A DNA stretch of 64,000 nucleotides from JAUILH01 sp964230215 (lineage in GTDB: Bacteria; Bacteroidota; Bacteroidia; Flavobacteriales_D; JAUILH01), in NCBI GenBank assembly GCA_964230215.1, contig CAXRGQ010000008.1:1-64000 (forward strand). The letters run 5' to 3'. The notes beneath the pieces are model-generated. The model searched no databases. It had not been told where the DNA came from and worked only from the letters and a program-made list of their open reading frames with translations. The translations under genes and the position numbers were made by a program. Below are positions 51,548-59,953 of the stretch, in pieces (positions within the stretch are counted from its first letter, which is position 1; each line of letters opens with the position of its first letter).

Positions 51548-53439
51548 TAATAACATCTATTTTAATCTTGATGATTAGCCAAGGTATGGCACAATCTAAG
51601 TTTACCCTGCATTCTAAAGTTAAAGAGGATACCTTATGGCTACGCGTAGTGCCTGAAGATTTCGCTAGTCTTTTAAGTTTGACAAAAACTAAGGCAGAAT
51701 TAACAAGTAGTAATCAGCTTGATGCATTAGAAGTACCTGCAGGTTTGGATAGGGAGTATTCACAACTGTTAAGCGGTGCAAACAATACAAAGTCCAAAAA
51801 GATTGCATGGGCTGCTGTTATTTTTAAATCAAGTACTGATAAGCAATTCGCAATGGATGCTGGTTTGTTATACGCCCTTCCCTTAAACCTAAAACCAAAA
51901 TCTGGAAACCTGGGTTTTACGGTAGCCGGCAAAACATTTCAGCACGTGTATCCTTCAATATCCAACACACCCGAAATTATTCTTGAGGGCAAAATCAGAA
52001 GACGTGTGGTTGAATTATCATGGCTTGCAAAACCGTTAAATGCTTTTTATACCGCTTATGATGTAATGGTAAGCACAGATAGTGCTCATTGGAAAACTTT
52101 AAACGCCAAACCATTGTTTTTCGCTGTATCTAAAGATGAGGGAGAGCGAGATGAAATTTTCATCACTGACACCTTAAGCAAAGAAACGCCCGTTAAGTTC
52201 TATCGATTGCGCGCCTACGATTATTTTGCAGATAACACACACTCATCGCCTATAATAAAGATGAATCTGAAAAAACTGGTAGGCGGCTCTGTCGAAATAG
52301 ATTCGGTAATTGTAGATGGTGAGCGTCAGAAATTATACGCTCATTATGTTAGTTCAAACAATAATGGTTATGTACCGGAGAAAGTAGATATTTATCAATC
52401 CAAAACAAACAAAGATAAAGGACAGCGTATTTCAAGTGGAAAACTTGATAAAGACGGTAAGTTGGCCGTGCTATTACCAAACGAAATAGCAAGCAGAGCA
52501 TATTATTTTGCAGAGGCTATTATTCCTAATAATGACACGCTTCTATCGTATCCAAAGTATACCTATGTATTGGACCAGGTGCCTCCAAGACAACCACAAA
52601 ATTTAATAGCTCAGATTGATTCAAACGGAATAGTAGAGCTTAAGTGGGATAAGCCAGAAGATAATGACATCATGTTATATAAAGTGTTTAGAAGAAATGC
52701 AGCAAAGGAAGAATGGATAAGTATTAACGCGAATCAAATTAACGCATCAACTTCATACACAGACAGTATTTCACTCAACAACCTAAGCCCTAAGATTTAT
52801 TACTGCATTGCTGCGGTTGATTCCAACTACAATAACTCACCTAAATCCGAGCCAGTTGAGTTAATTAAACCGGATATTATTCCACCAGTACCATCTCGCA
52901 TCACTGCTTATCTTAATGAAATAGACGGCATCACCATTTCAGGCGTTCTATCCAGTTCTTTAGATTTGAAAAGGGTCCAACTTATACGCACTGGGGGCGG
53001 AACAAGACAGGAACAAGAGATTATTATAACTGGTGGAATGACAAACTTTAGTATAAAAGACACAAGTTGCCTATTGGGAGAAACCTACACCTATCAACTT
53101 ATTACCTCAGACATTAGCGGTAATACAAGCAAATCAAAGAAAATTCGTCTTGAGGCGCAGAATCAAAGTGGGCTTGACTTTGGATTAGATGCTTTGGTTG
53201 TACGGAAAGAGCGTATGATCATTTTAAAATGGAATCAGCAAAAGGATGTCTATGGTGTGAGAATCTACAGACAAAAAAATGATGGTGACATGGTGCTCTT
53301 AAAGACCATAACAGATGGCAATGCTGTTTATAAAGACAAAGACCTTTTTATAAATAACAGCTATAGCTACCGTGTTCAAATTATGCATACCAACGGAAAA
53401 AAAAGCCCATTAAGTGAAGTAATCACACTTGAGTATTAA
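51529..53439 (+). CDS. Exported fibronectin type III protein
   Basis: 636 residues: signal peptide (about 1-21, ending GMAQ), an N-terminal region to about 145, then at least three FN3-like domains (about 147-245, 350-450 and 555-636). The clearest is the second, with VELKWDKPEDNDIMLYKVFRR and YYCIAAVDSNYN; the last also has ILKWNQQKDVYGVRIYRQ. No enzyme domain or sorting domain is seen. The start lies inside the end of the 937-residue gene in another frame. It closes the accessory cluster and is convergent with the lipoprotein gene 8 bases away. A structural or binding role is likely. Confidence 0.8.
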   Translation: MYGSKLVITSILILMISQGMAQSKFTLHSKVKEDTLWLRVVPEDFASLLSLTKTKAELTSSNQLDALEVPAGLDREYSQLLSGANNTKSKKIAWAAVIFKSSTDKQFAMDAGLLYALPLNLKPKSGNLGFTVAGKTFQHVYPSISNTPEIILEGKIRRRVVELSWLAKPLNAFYTAYDVMVSTDSAHWKTLNAKPLFFAVSKDEGERDEIFITDTLSKETPVKFYRLRAYDYFADNTHSSPIIKMNLKKLVGGSVEIDSVIVDGERQKLYAHYVSSNNNGYVPEKVDIYQSKTNKDKGQRISSGKLDKDGKLAVLLPNEIASRAYYFAEAIIPNNDTLLSYPKYTYVLDQVPPRQPQNLIAQIDSNGIVELKWDKPEDNDIMLYKVFRRNAAKEEWISINANQINASTSYTDSISLNNLSPKIYYCIAAVDSNYNNSPKSEPVELIKPDIIPPVPSRITAYLNEIDGITISGVLSSSLDLKRVQLIRTGGGTRQEQEIIITGGMTNFSIKDTSCLLGETYTYQLITSDISGNTSKSKKIRLEAQNQSGLDFGLDALVVRKERMIILKWNQQKDVYGVRIYRQKNDGDMVLLKTITDGNAVYKDKDLFINNSYSYRVQIMHTNGKKSPLSEVITLEY

Positions 53440-53446
53440 GCATAAA

Positions 53447-54277
53447 TTATCTAGTATACACATGCACCGCCTCACCACTTAACCACTTCTTTAAAATAAA
53501 ATGATTGCTGCTTATTGGTACAATCTGAAATATCGTGGATGCGATAAACGGCAGAGAGCACATGGCTTTCTCAACTACAACGCCATCTTCATGAATAAAA
53601 CTACTGTGTAAGAAATAGGGGATAGTGTTCTCAATCCATAAAAATCCTGTATGATTATTAAGACCAACTTTATAAAGCCCATCTTGCAGTGATTCGACCT
53701 TGGCTGGCATGTTGTCAATAGATGTGAGTGGTGGTGTGTTTTCTCCACCCAATAAGGTCATAGCACCATAAGAAGCGGCTTGCTGCGCCATGGTAAATCG
53801 ATTTAGATTAATCCCGGAATGTTTAAGTATGGTGGAAACCAGATAGCCACAAGCGACAGCATCTTCCTTAGGTACATCCGTATGGCCATTAAAATCCCAA
53901 GTTGTCCCGCACCAATGCGGTAGATATTCTTTTGCAATGAGTTTACCATAGACCATTCCAACCGAATCTAGAAACAAATGCTGCTCTTGGCCACGTAAGC
54001 TAAGGTATCTTCTATATAAAGTGGAGCGTAATGTCTCAGTATGCGCTCGTAAATCATTATAACTTGAAAAACGAGAAGACCAATGTTCAGTGCAGGTATC
54101 CTCCACAATTAGGTAGCCAAATTCGTCCGTTTCTACAATTATCGAATCAACTTGAGTTTCTACAATGTCAGCGCTATCGATTTTTGTTTCCTGGACAAGC
54201 GAAGGGCTTTGGTTTTTCTCAATTTTACCACACGAACCGATAAGCGCGGCCAATATTATAAACGTGATCAGCTTCAT
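53447..54277 (-). CDS. Putative lipoprotein of unknown function
   Basis: 276 residues from the ATG at 54277, which gives a proper lipoprotein signal (MKLITFIILAALIGSC, Cys16); an upstream in-frame TTG at 54325 would bury it. The mature protein begins with a Glu/Asp/Ile-rich linker, then a globular domain with HWCGTTWDFNG, VACGYLVSTIL and, further on, GVNNHTGFLW-like strands (actual segment GLNNHTGFLWIEN). The spaced Cys and His residues recall papain-like or NlpC-type folds, but no family is recognised, so peptidase activity is only a possibility. It is convergent with the FN3 gene and divergent from dinB. Confidence 0.68.
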   Translation of the reverse strand: MKLITFIILAALIGSCGKIEKNQSPSLVQETKIDSADIVETQVDSIIVETDEFGYLIVEDTCTEHWSSRFSSYNDLRAHTETLRSTLYRRYLSLRGQEQHLFLDSVGMVYGKLIAKEYLPHWCGTTWDFNGHTDVPKEDAVACGYLVSTILKHSGINLNRFTMAQQAASYGAMTLLGGENTPPLTSIDNMPAKVESLQDGLYKVGLNNHTGFLWIENTIPYFLHSSFIHEDGVVVEKAMCSLPFIASTIFQIVPISSNHFILKKWLSGEAVHVYTR

Positions 54278-54330
54278 ACTAGTTGTAATGATATAATCGT
54301 TAAATGGAACATTTCTAAAACGCAATAGCG

Positions 54331-54338
54331 TAATTTTG
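54331..54338 (+). promoter_or_regulatory. -7 promoter element (TAATTTTG) of dinB
   Basis: Exact match to TAnnTTTG, 24 bases before the GTG start of dinB. No LexA-like palindrome was noticed nearby. Confidence 0.5.
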
Positions 54339-54361
54339 GAAGTACAATCGCAATAAAACTC

Positions 54362-55447
54362 GTGGAAGAAAACTTAAATAGCAGAAAAATAATCCATGTA
54401 GATATGGATGCCTTCTATGCTTCTGTCGAGCAATTGGATAATCCTGAATTAAGAGGTAAACCTATTGCCGTCGGTGGAGGAGAAGAGAGGGGGGTTGTAG
54501 CTGCTGCAAGTTATGAGGCAAGAAGGTATAAAGTGCACTCTGCATTATCGGGCAGATTGGCAAAGTTGAGGTGTCCGCAATTAATTTTCGTTAAACCCAG
54601 ATTTGAGCGTTATAAGGAAGTCTCATCTGTTATTCGTTCTATATTTTACGACTATACTGACTTGGTAGAACCCTTATCTCTTGATGAGGCATTTTTAGAT
54701 GTAAGCGAGAATAAAAAAGGCATGTTATCGGGTACCTTAATTGCGAAAGAAATTCGTGCACGCATTTTGGAAGAGACTGGTTTGACGGCCTCTGCTGGTA
54801 TATCCATTAATAAGTTTTTAGCGAAGGTAGCCAGTGACATCAACAAACCGAATGGTCAGAAAACTATTCCGCCCGAAGAAGTTGAGGTATTTCTTGAGCA
54901 ACTTCCGATTGCAAAGTTCTTTGGAGTAGGCAAAGTGACAGCTAAACGCATGCACGGTATGGGCATTTTTAAGGGCGAACATTTAAAAGCAAAATCTATC
55001 GAGGAATTAGAACGCGATTTTGGTAAATCTGGCAAGCATTACTATTATATTGTTCGAGGAATTCACAATAGTCCAGTAGTTCCAGATAGAAAACGAAAGT
55101 CTGTCGGTGCAGAGCGAACGTTTACCACCAACATTAGCTCTGAAATATATATGATGGAGCGTTTGAATGAAATAGGTTCAACCTTGGAAAAACGATTAAA
55201 AAAGTCCAAGCTTTCTGGTCGCACAATCACACTTAAAATAAAGTACAGAGATTTTGTTCAACAAACCAGAAGCAAAACACTCGAAAATAAAGTACAAGAT
55301 GCTGCAGACTTTATGCCTATAATCAAAGACTTGCTTTACCAAGAAAAACTAAAAGAATCTGTAAGGTTGCTAGGTATATCAGTTTCAAACTTTGACGATG
55401 AAGACCAAAAGGAGGAAATGAGTGTTCAGTTGAAGATTGAATTCTGA
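54362..55447 (+). CDS. dinB: DNA polymerase IV (Y-family translesion polymerase)
   Basis: 361 residues. Palm motifs with the catalytic carboxylates are intact: DMDAFYASVEQ (about 15-25) and SLDEAFLDV (about 110-118). They are followed by the fingers, the thumb with FFGVGKVTAKRMHGMGI (helix-hairpin-helix, about 186-202), and the little finger domain to the end. The C-terminal beta-clamp motif is not obvious. The start is GTG at 54362; the next ATG would delete the first catalytic Asp. Translesion synthesis past damaged bases is the expected role. Single gene. Confidence 0.95.
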   Translation: MEENLNSRKIIHVDMDAFYASVEQLDNPELRGKPIAVGGGEERGVVAAASYEARRYKVHSALSGRLAKLRCPQLIFVKPRFERYKEVSSVIRSIFYDYTDLVEPLSLDEAFLDVSENKKGMLSGTLIAKEIRARILEETGLTASAGISINKFLAKVASDINKPNGQKTIPPEEVEVFLEQLPIAKFFGVGKVTAKRMHGMGIFKGEHLKAKSIEELERDFGKSGKHYYYIVRGIHNSPVVPDRKRKSVGAERTFTTNISSEIYMMERLNEIGSTLEKRLKKSKLSGRTITLKIKYRDFVQQTRSKTLENKVQDAADFMPIIKDLLYQEKLKESVRLLGISVSNFDDEDQKEEMSVQLKIEF

Positions 55448-55460
55448 GGTTAAATTTGTG

Positions 55461-55656
55461 GATTCGAAATTCGAAATTCGAGATTCGAAATTCGAAAAGA
55501 GTGCTTCAGTCAGAATTTCAAATAACGATTGTCTCCCTTGTTCCCATGCAACTCTGTATTTCAAATTTCAAATCTCGAATTTCAAATCCTCCCCCATGTT
55601 CCCAAGTAACTCCAATTTCGAATATCAAATCTCAAATTTCGAATTCCCCCTCCCCC
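55461..55656. repeat. AT-rich direct and inverted repeat block downstream of dinB
   Basis: 55461-55497 is built of overlapping ATTCGAA units. Two tandem copies of a roughly 58-base unit follow (55538-55595 and 55596-55656), each with GTTCCCA, then AACTC, TCAAATCTC, and a C-run. Their TTTCGAA/TTCAAAT tracts are complementary to the first block, so the whole may fold into a large hairpin. It may be a terminator or an intergenic repeat family; the C-runs sit just beyond. Confidence 0.65.
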
Positions 55657-56079
55657 TATTAACTTTTTTTTGTTGATACATAAAACTTATGCACACGAAA
55701 TCAACATGAATTTTTTAGTTACTTGTAGTTGTTAAATCGCTTGTTGGTCAAGGGAGTATGTTCTTTGGGGTGTGAGGAATAAAAAATCGAATGTGAGGTG
55801 AATGCCTTTGTTTTAAAGGATTGTAGAGTGTTTTGAGGTGTTAATTTAAAGTTTCCCTTATGTTATGGGGCTTTGCTAGAGTCGTGTTGAAAACTACAAA
55901 TAATTGTGGATGAAATAGGTTTGACTAGCGCGCAAATTTTGTGAATTTTTGTAGCGTCTCTTTGAACGAGATATGGTTTGACCAAACCAAACATAAAAGT
56001 TCGATTTTAAGAAGAAGAAGTAAAATAAGCCGGAAGCGGCAGGGGCTTGTAGTCTCTAAACTAAAACGTGTTAAGTAAG
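55657..56079. other. Intergenic region upstream of nrdB
   Basis: About 420 bases without a convincing gene. It contains a T-run (55668-55675), a partial REP-like start (ACTAGCGCGCA at 55924-55934) and a purine-rich tract (GAAGAAGAAG near 56010). No NrdR box or riboswitch was recognised. It presumably holds the nrdBA promoter and a long leader. Confidence 0.5.
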
Positions 56080-57120
56080 ATGGAAGAAAGTAACAAAACA
56101 ACTGACCAAAAAGTCGATTTATCAGAAGTGTTACCAGAAAATACCGAGATAATGGACGAGCCAATTTTAAAAGAGAACCCTGACAGATTCGTACTATTCC
56201 CAATAGTGCATGACGATATTTGGGGATTCTATAAAAAACAAGAAGCAAGTTTTTGGACAGCTGAAGAAATTGATTTGTCTCCTGATATTATTGATTGGGA
56301 GCAAAAGTTGAATGATGATGAGCGTCATTTCATCAAGCATGTTTTGGCTTTTTTCGCGGCAAGTGATGGTATTGTAAATGAAAATCTAGCGGAAAACTTC
56401 TTATCTGAAGTTCAATATACTGAGGCTAAGTTTTTCTATGGATTTCAGATAGCGATTGAGAATATCCATTCTGAAACCTACTCACTGCTTATCGATACTT
56501 ACATCAAGGATAAAAAGGAAAAAGATTATTTGTTTAAGGCAATCGAAACATTGGATTGTGTTAAGAAAAAAGCAAATTGGGCATTGAGATGGATCGAGAA
56601 TGGTTCGTTTGCCGAAAGACTTGTGGCATTTGCTGCGGTAGAAGGAATATTCTTCTCAGGTAGCTTCTGTTCCATCTTTTGGTTAAAGAAAAGAGGTCTT
56701 ATGCCAGGATTAAGTTTCTCTAACGAGTTAATTTCTCGTGATGAGGGCTTACACTGTGATTTTGCATGTTTATTATACACTAAGCACTTGGTGAATAAGA
56801 TGCCAAAATCTCAAATAGAAGAAATTATTAGAGACGCTGTAGAAATTGAAAAGGAGTTCGTAACAGACGCCTTACCGGTTAAGCTTATCGGAATGAACTC
56901 TGATTTAATGACACAGTATATAGAATTTGTCGCAGATAGATTATTAGTTGAGTTAGGAAACGAGAAGATTTACAACGTATCAAATCCATTTGACTTTATG
57001 GATATGATTAATCTTCAAGGAAAAACTAACTTCTTTGAAAAGAGAGTGGGTGAATACCAGAAAGCAGGGGTGCTAGGAAACAAAGAAGATCAATCATTTG
57101 ATTTAGATGCAGACTTTTAA
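56080..57120 (+). CDS. nrdB: Ribonucleoside-diphosphate reductase, beta subunit (class Ia)
   Basis: 346 residues from the ATG at 56080; a GTG at 56068 would add four residues. It houses the diiron-tyrosyl radical for ribonucleotide reduction. Iron ligands and the radical site are visible: DWEQKLNDDERHFIKHVLAFFAASDG, then ENLAENF, FFYGFQIAIENIHSE (radical Tyr and Glu/His ligands) and later RDEGLHCDF. The sequence is of the eukaryote-like NrdB type common in Bacteroidota. It is 40 bases ahead of nrdA, in an operon closed by the terminator at 59590. Confidence 0.96.
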   Translation: MEESNKTTDQKVDLSEVLPENTEIMDEPILKENPDRFVLFPIVHDDIWGFYKKQEASFWTAEEIDLSPDIIDWEQKLNDDERHFIKHVLAFFAASDGIVNENLAENFLSEVQYTEAKFFYGFQIAIENIHSETYSLLIDTYIKDKKEKDYLFKAIETLDCVKKKANWALRWIENGSFAERLVAFAAVEGIFFSGSFCSIFWLKKRGLMPGLSFSNELISRDEGLHCDFACLLYTKHLVNKMPKSQIEEIIRDAVEIEKEFVTDALPVKLIGMNSDLMTQYIEFVADRLLVELGNEKIYNVSNPFDFMDMINLQGKTNFFEKRVGEYQKAGVLGNKEDQSFDLDADF

Positions 57121-57160
57121 ATAAACCAAACTACTAACCGCAAAACAAGGAGAATAGCCA

Positions 57161-59518
57161 ATGTATGTATTAAAGAGAGACGGGCGCAAAGAAGCAGTAA
57201 AGTTCGATAAGATTACGGCCCGCATTAAGAAACTTTGCTACGGGTTGAACCCAATGGTATCGCCAGAAACTGTAGCAATGAAGGTTATTGAAGGTATCTA
57301 TGACGGAGTAACTACATCTGAATTAGATAACCTGGCTGCTGAAGTAGCAGCAACAAACACGATTCAGCATCCAGATTACGCTTTATTAGCGTCTAGAATT
57401 GCTGTGTCTAACCTTCACAAAAACACCAAGAAATTATTTTCTTCTACAATGGAGGATTTATACAATTATGTAGATCCTAAAACAGGAGAGAATGCTTCAT
57501 TATTAGCAGAAGATGTATATAATGTAATTCAAGAAAATGCGGATTTACTTGATTCTACACTTATCTACGATAGAGATTTTAGATACGATTTCTTCGGGTT
57601 TAAAACACTTGAAAGATCGTACCTATTAAAGTTAGACGGAAAGATTGCAGAGCGTCCACAGCACATGTTAATGCGTGTTGCTATTGGTATCCACAAAAAT
57701 GACATTGAATCGGCTATTCAAACTTATAATTACATGTCAGAAGGGTGGTTTACACATGCAACACCTACCTTGTTTAACGCGGGTACTCCTAAACCACAAA
57801 TGTCTTCATGTTTCTTATTAACAACACAAGAAGACAGTATTGCGGGTATTTATGATACACTTAAGCAATGTGCTCAAATTTCACAGTCTGCTGGCGGAAT
57901 TGGTTTGTCTATCCACGATATTAGAGCTAAAGGATCTTACATTAAAGGAACAAACGGTTCTTCTAATGGAATCGTTCCTATGTTGAGAGTGTTTAACGAT
58001 ACGGCTAGATATGTTGATCAAGGTGGTGGTAAGCGTAAAGGTTCATTCGCTATCTACATTGAGCCTTGGCATGCAGATATTCATGACTTCTTAGACTTAA
58101 AGAAAAACCATGGTAAAGAAGAGCAAAGAGCACGTGATTTATTCTACGCACTTTGGATTCCAGATTTATTCATGAAGAGAGTAGAGGCTAACGGAGACTG
58201 GACATTGATGTGTCCTAACGAGTGTCCTGGTCTTTCAGAAGCATACGGTGAAGAGTTTGAAAAACTTTACACTAAGTACGAAAAAGAAGGTCGTGGAAGA
58301 AAAACCATGAAGGCTCAGGACTTATGGTTCAAGGTGATGGAATCTCAAATTGAGACGGGTACGCCTTACATGTTGTACAAAGATGCAGCTAACCTTAAGT
58401 CGAACCAGAAGAATCTTGGAACAATTAAGTCATCTAACTTGTGTACTGAGATAATGGAATACACTGCTCCAGATGAAGTAGCGGTTTGTAACTTAGCATC
58501 TCTGGCACTTCCTAAGTATGTAAAAGATGGCAAGTATGATTTTGATAAGCTATTTGAAGTAACATATCACGCTACTAAGAACCTTAACAAGATTATTGAC
58601 GGGAATTACTATCCAGTTGAGGAAGCTAGAAATTCAAACTTAAGACACCGTCCAATTGGCTTAGGTGTTCAAGGATTGGCAGACACTTTCATCATGATGC
58701 GTATGCCGTTTGATTCGCCTGAAGCAAGACAGCTTAATAAAGACATCTTTGAAACGATTTATTATGCGTCTATGACAGCGTCTAAAGATTTGGCTATGCA
58801 AGATGGTGCTTACGAGACTTTCCCAGGTTCGCCAACATCAGAGGGAATATTCCAGTTTGATATGTGGGGTGTTGAACCATCAGACAGATGGGAGTGGGAT
58901 GTCCTTAAAGAAGAAGTTAAAAAGCACGGTGTGAGAAATTCATTATTACTCGCTCCAATGCCAACGGCTTCTACGGCACAAATTCTTGGAAATAACGAAT
59001 GTTTTGAGCCATATACATCAAACCTATATACTAGAAGAGTATTGTCAGGTGAGTTCATCGTGGTAAACAAACACCTACTTAGAGATTTAGTTAAACTAGG
59101 TATCTGGAATGATGACCTTAAAAACAAATTGATGGTGGCTAACGGATCAATTCAAGAAATTGATGAGATTCCACAAAACATCAAAGAACTATACAAGACA
59201 GCGTGGGAAATTTCTCAGAAGTCTATCCTGGATATGGCAGCTGATAGAGGAGCTTACATTTGTCAATCTCAATCGCTTAACATCTTTATGGAGAATGCAA
59301 ACTTTGCAAAGTTGACGTCAATGCATTTCTATGGATGGAAGAAAGGATTGAAAACAGGTATGTACTACTTAAGAACTAAAGCAGCAACAGATGCTATTAA
59401 GTTCACAGTTAATAAAGAAACTCAGCAACAACCAACCGCAAAAACGGAGGAAGAAAGAATGGCAGAAATTGCATGTTCTTTGGACGATCCGGATAACTGC
59501 GAGATGTGTTCTGGCTGA
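57161..59518 (+). CDS. nrdA: Ribonucleoside-diphosphate reductase, alpha subunit (class Ia)
   Basis: 785 residues. The N-terminal ATP-cone (about 1-90, starting MYVLKRDGRKEAVKFDKI) gives allosteric activity control. The catalytic barrel has MSSCFLL (first redox Cys), NLCTEI (radical Cys with flanking Asn and Glu) and VAVCNLASLAL (second redox Cys). The C-terminal flexible tail ends CEMCSG, the dithiol that re-reduces the active site. Reduction of all four NDPs is the expected activity. It is co-transcribed with nrdB. Confidence 0.97.
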   Translation: MYVLKRDGRKEAVKFDKITARIKKLCYGLNPMVSPETVAMKVIEGIYDGVTTSELDNLAAEVAATNTIQHPDYALLASRIAVSNLHKNTKKLFSSTMEDLYNYVDPKTGENASLLAEDVYNVIQENADLLDSTLIYDRDFRYDFFGFKTLERSYLLKLDGKIAERPQHMLMRVAIGIHKNDIESAIQTYNYMSEGWFTHATPTLFNAGTPKPQMSSCFLLTTQEDSIAGIYDTLKQCAQISQSAGGIGLSIHDIRAKGSYIKGTNGSSNGIVPMLRVFNDTARYVDQGGGKRKGSFAIYIEPWHADIHDFLDLKKNHGKEEQRARDLFYALWIPDLFMKRVEANGDWTLMCPNECPGLSEAYGEEFEKLYTKYEKEGRGRKTMKAQDLWFKVMESQIETGTPYMLYKDAANLKSNQKNLGTIKSSNLCTEIMEYTAPDEVAVCNLASLALPKYVKDGKYDFDKLFEVTYHATKNLNKIIDGNYYPVEEARNSNLRHRPIGLGVQGLADTFIMMRMPFDSPEARQLNKDIFETIYYASMTASKDLAMQDGAYETFPGSPTSEGIFQFDMWGVEPSDRWEWDVLKEEVKKHGVRNSLLLAPMPTASTAQILGNNECFEPYTSNLYTRRVLSGEFIVVNKHLLRDLVKLGIWNDDLKNKLMVANGSIQEIDEIPQNIKELYKTAWEISQKSILDMAADRGAYICQSQSLNIFMENANFAKLTSMHFYGWKKGLKTGMYYLRTKAATDAIKFTVNKETQQQPTAKTEEERMAEIACSLDDPDNCEMCSG

Positions 59519-59589
59519 TGAATGATGCAAGCTTGCAACAAACAACAAAGCATCCCTGTGTATCCAGGGCTTCTTAACAACTAACACGT

Positions 59590-59626
59590 AAATCCCCAGG
59601 TGAAAATCTTGGGGATTTTCTTTTTT
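59590..59626 (+). terminator. Rho-independent terminator of nrdBA
   Basis: AAATCCCCAGG (59590-59600) pairs with CTTGGGGATTT (59608-59618), with one G-T pair and a 7-base loop, followed by T-rich TTTTCTTTTTT. Confidence 0.9.
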
Positions 59627-59653
59627 ACATAACCAAAGTCAAAACATAGTTGC

Positions 59654-59661
59654 TATTTTTG
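59654..59661 (+). promoter_or_regulatory. -7 promoter element (TATTTTTG) of the DUF5522 gene
   Basis: TATTTTTG ends four bases before the ATG at 59666, so transcription would begin at or beside the start codon. The arrangement is the same as for the DUF3109 gene. Confidence 0.5.
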
Positions 59662-59665
59662 TTAA

Positions 59666-59860
59666 ATGAGTGATGACATGTCAGGATTTGGTAGTATCAA
59701 GAAACTTGAAGAAGGTGACTATTACCTGAGTCCTGAAGGGTTTAAAGTATTCACCGAACAATATCATCTAAAAAGAGGATACTGTTGCAAAAATGGATGC
59801 CGTCATTGCCCCTATGGTTTTCACGATAAAAAGAAAAACCAAGACAACAAAAAGTCATAG
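59666..59860 (+). CDS. DUF5522 cysteine-rich mini-protein
   Basis: 64 residues, no signal peptide. It has the family core YYLSPEGFKVFTEQYHLKRG followed by CCKNGCRHCPYGF, four closely spaced cysteines that would bind zinc or iron. The C-terminus is a lysine-rich tail. The family is small and mostly encoded as single genes; its function is unknown. It lies between the nrdBA terminator and hutU, with a near-leaderless promoter. Confidence 0.83.
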   Translation: MSDDMSGFGSIKKLEEGDYYLSPEGFKVFTEQYHLKRGYCCKNGCRHCPYGFHDKKKNQDNKKS

Positions 59861-59910
59861 TATGCTGTATCAAAACTTCTTTCGGTCTAATATTAATTAT
59901 CCATGATGGC

Positions 59911-59938
59911 TGAGTTATTCAAATCAATTAATAACTCA
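59911..59938. promoter_or_regulatory. Inverted repeat upstream of hutU, possible operator
   Basis: TGAGTTATT and AATAACTCA are perfectly complementary around a 10-base AT-rich spacer and end 15 bases before the hutU ATG. The spacing, with arms about 19 bases centre to centre, suits a dimeric repressor; a weak leader hairpin is the alternative. Confidence 0.5.
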
Positions 59939-59953
59939 TTAAACAAATAGAAC

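Noticed and set aside
53447..54325. Longer version of the lipoprotein from a TTG at 54325
   Set aside because: It would place the lipobox inside a longer N-terminus, and the ATG at 54277 gives a standard lipoprotein signal.
55657..56079. NrdR box or riboswitch before nrdB
   Set aside because: No pair of NrdR-like palindromes was found, and no recognised riboswitch core was seen in the leader.
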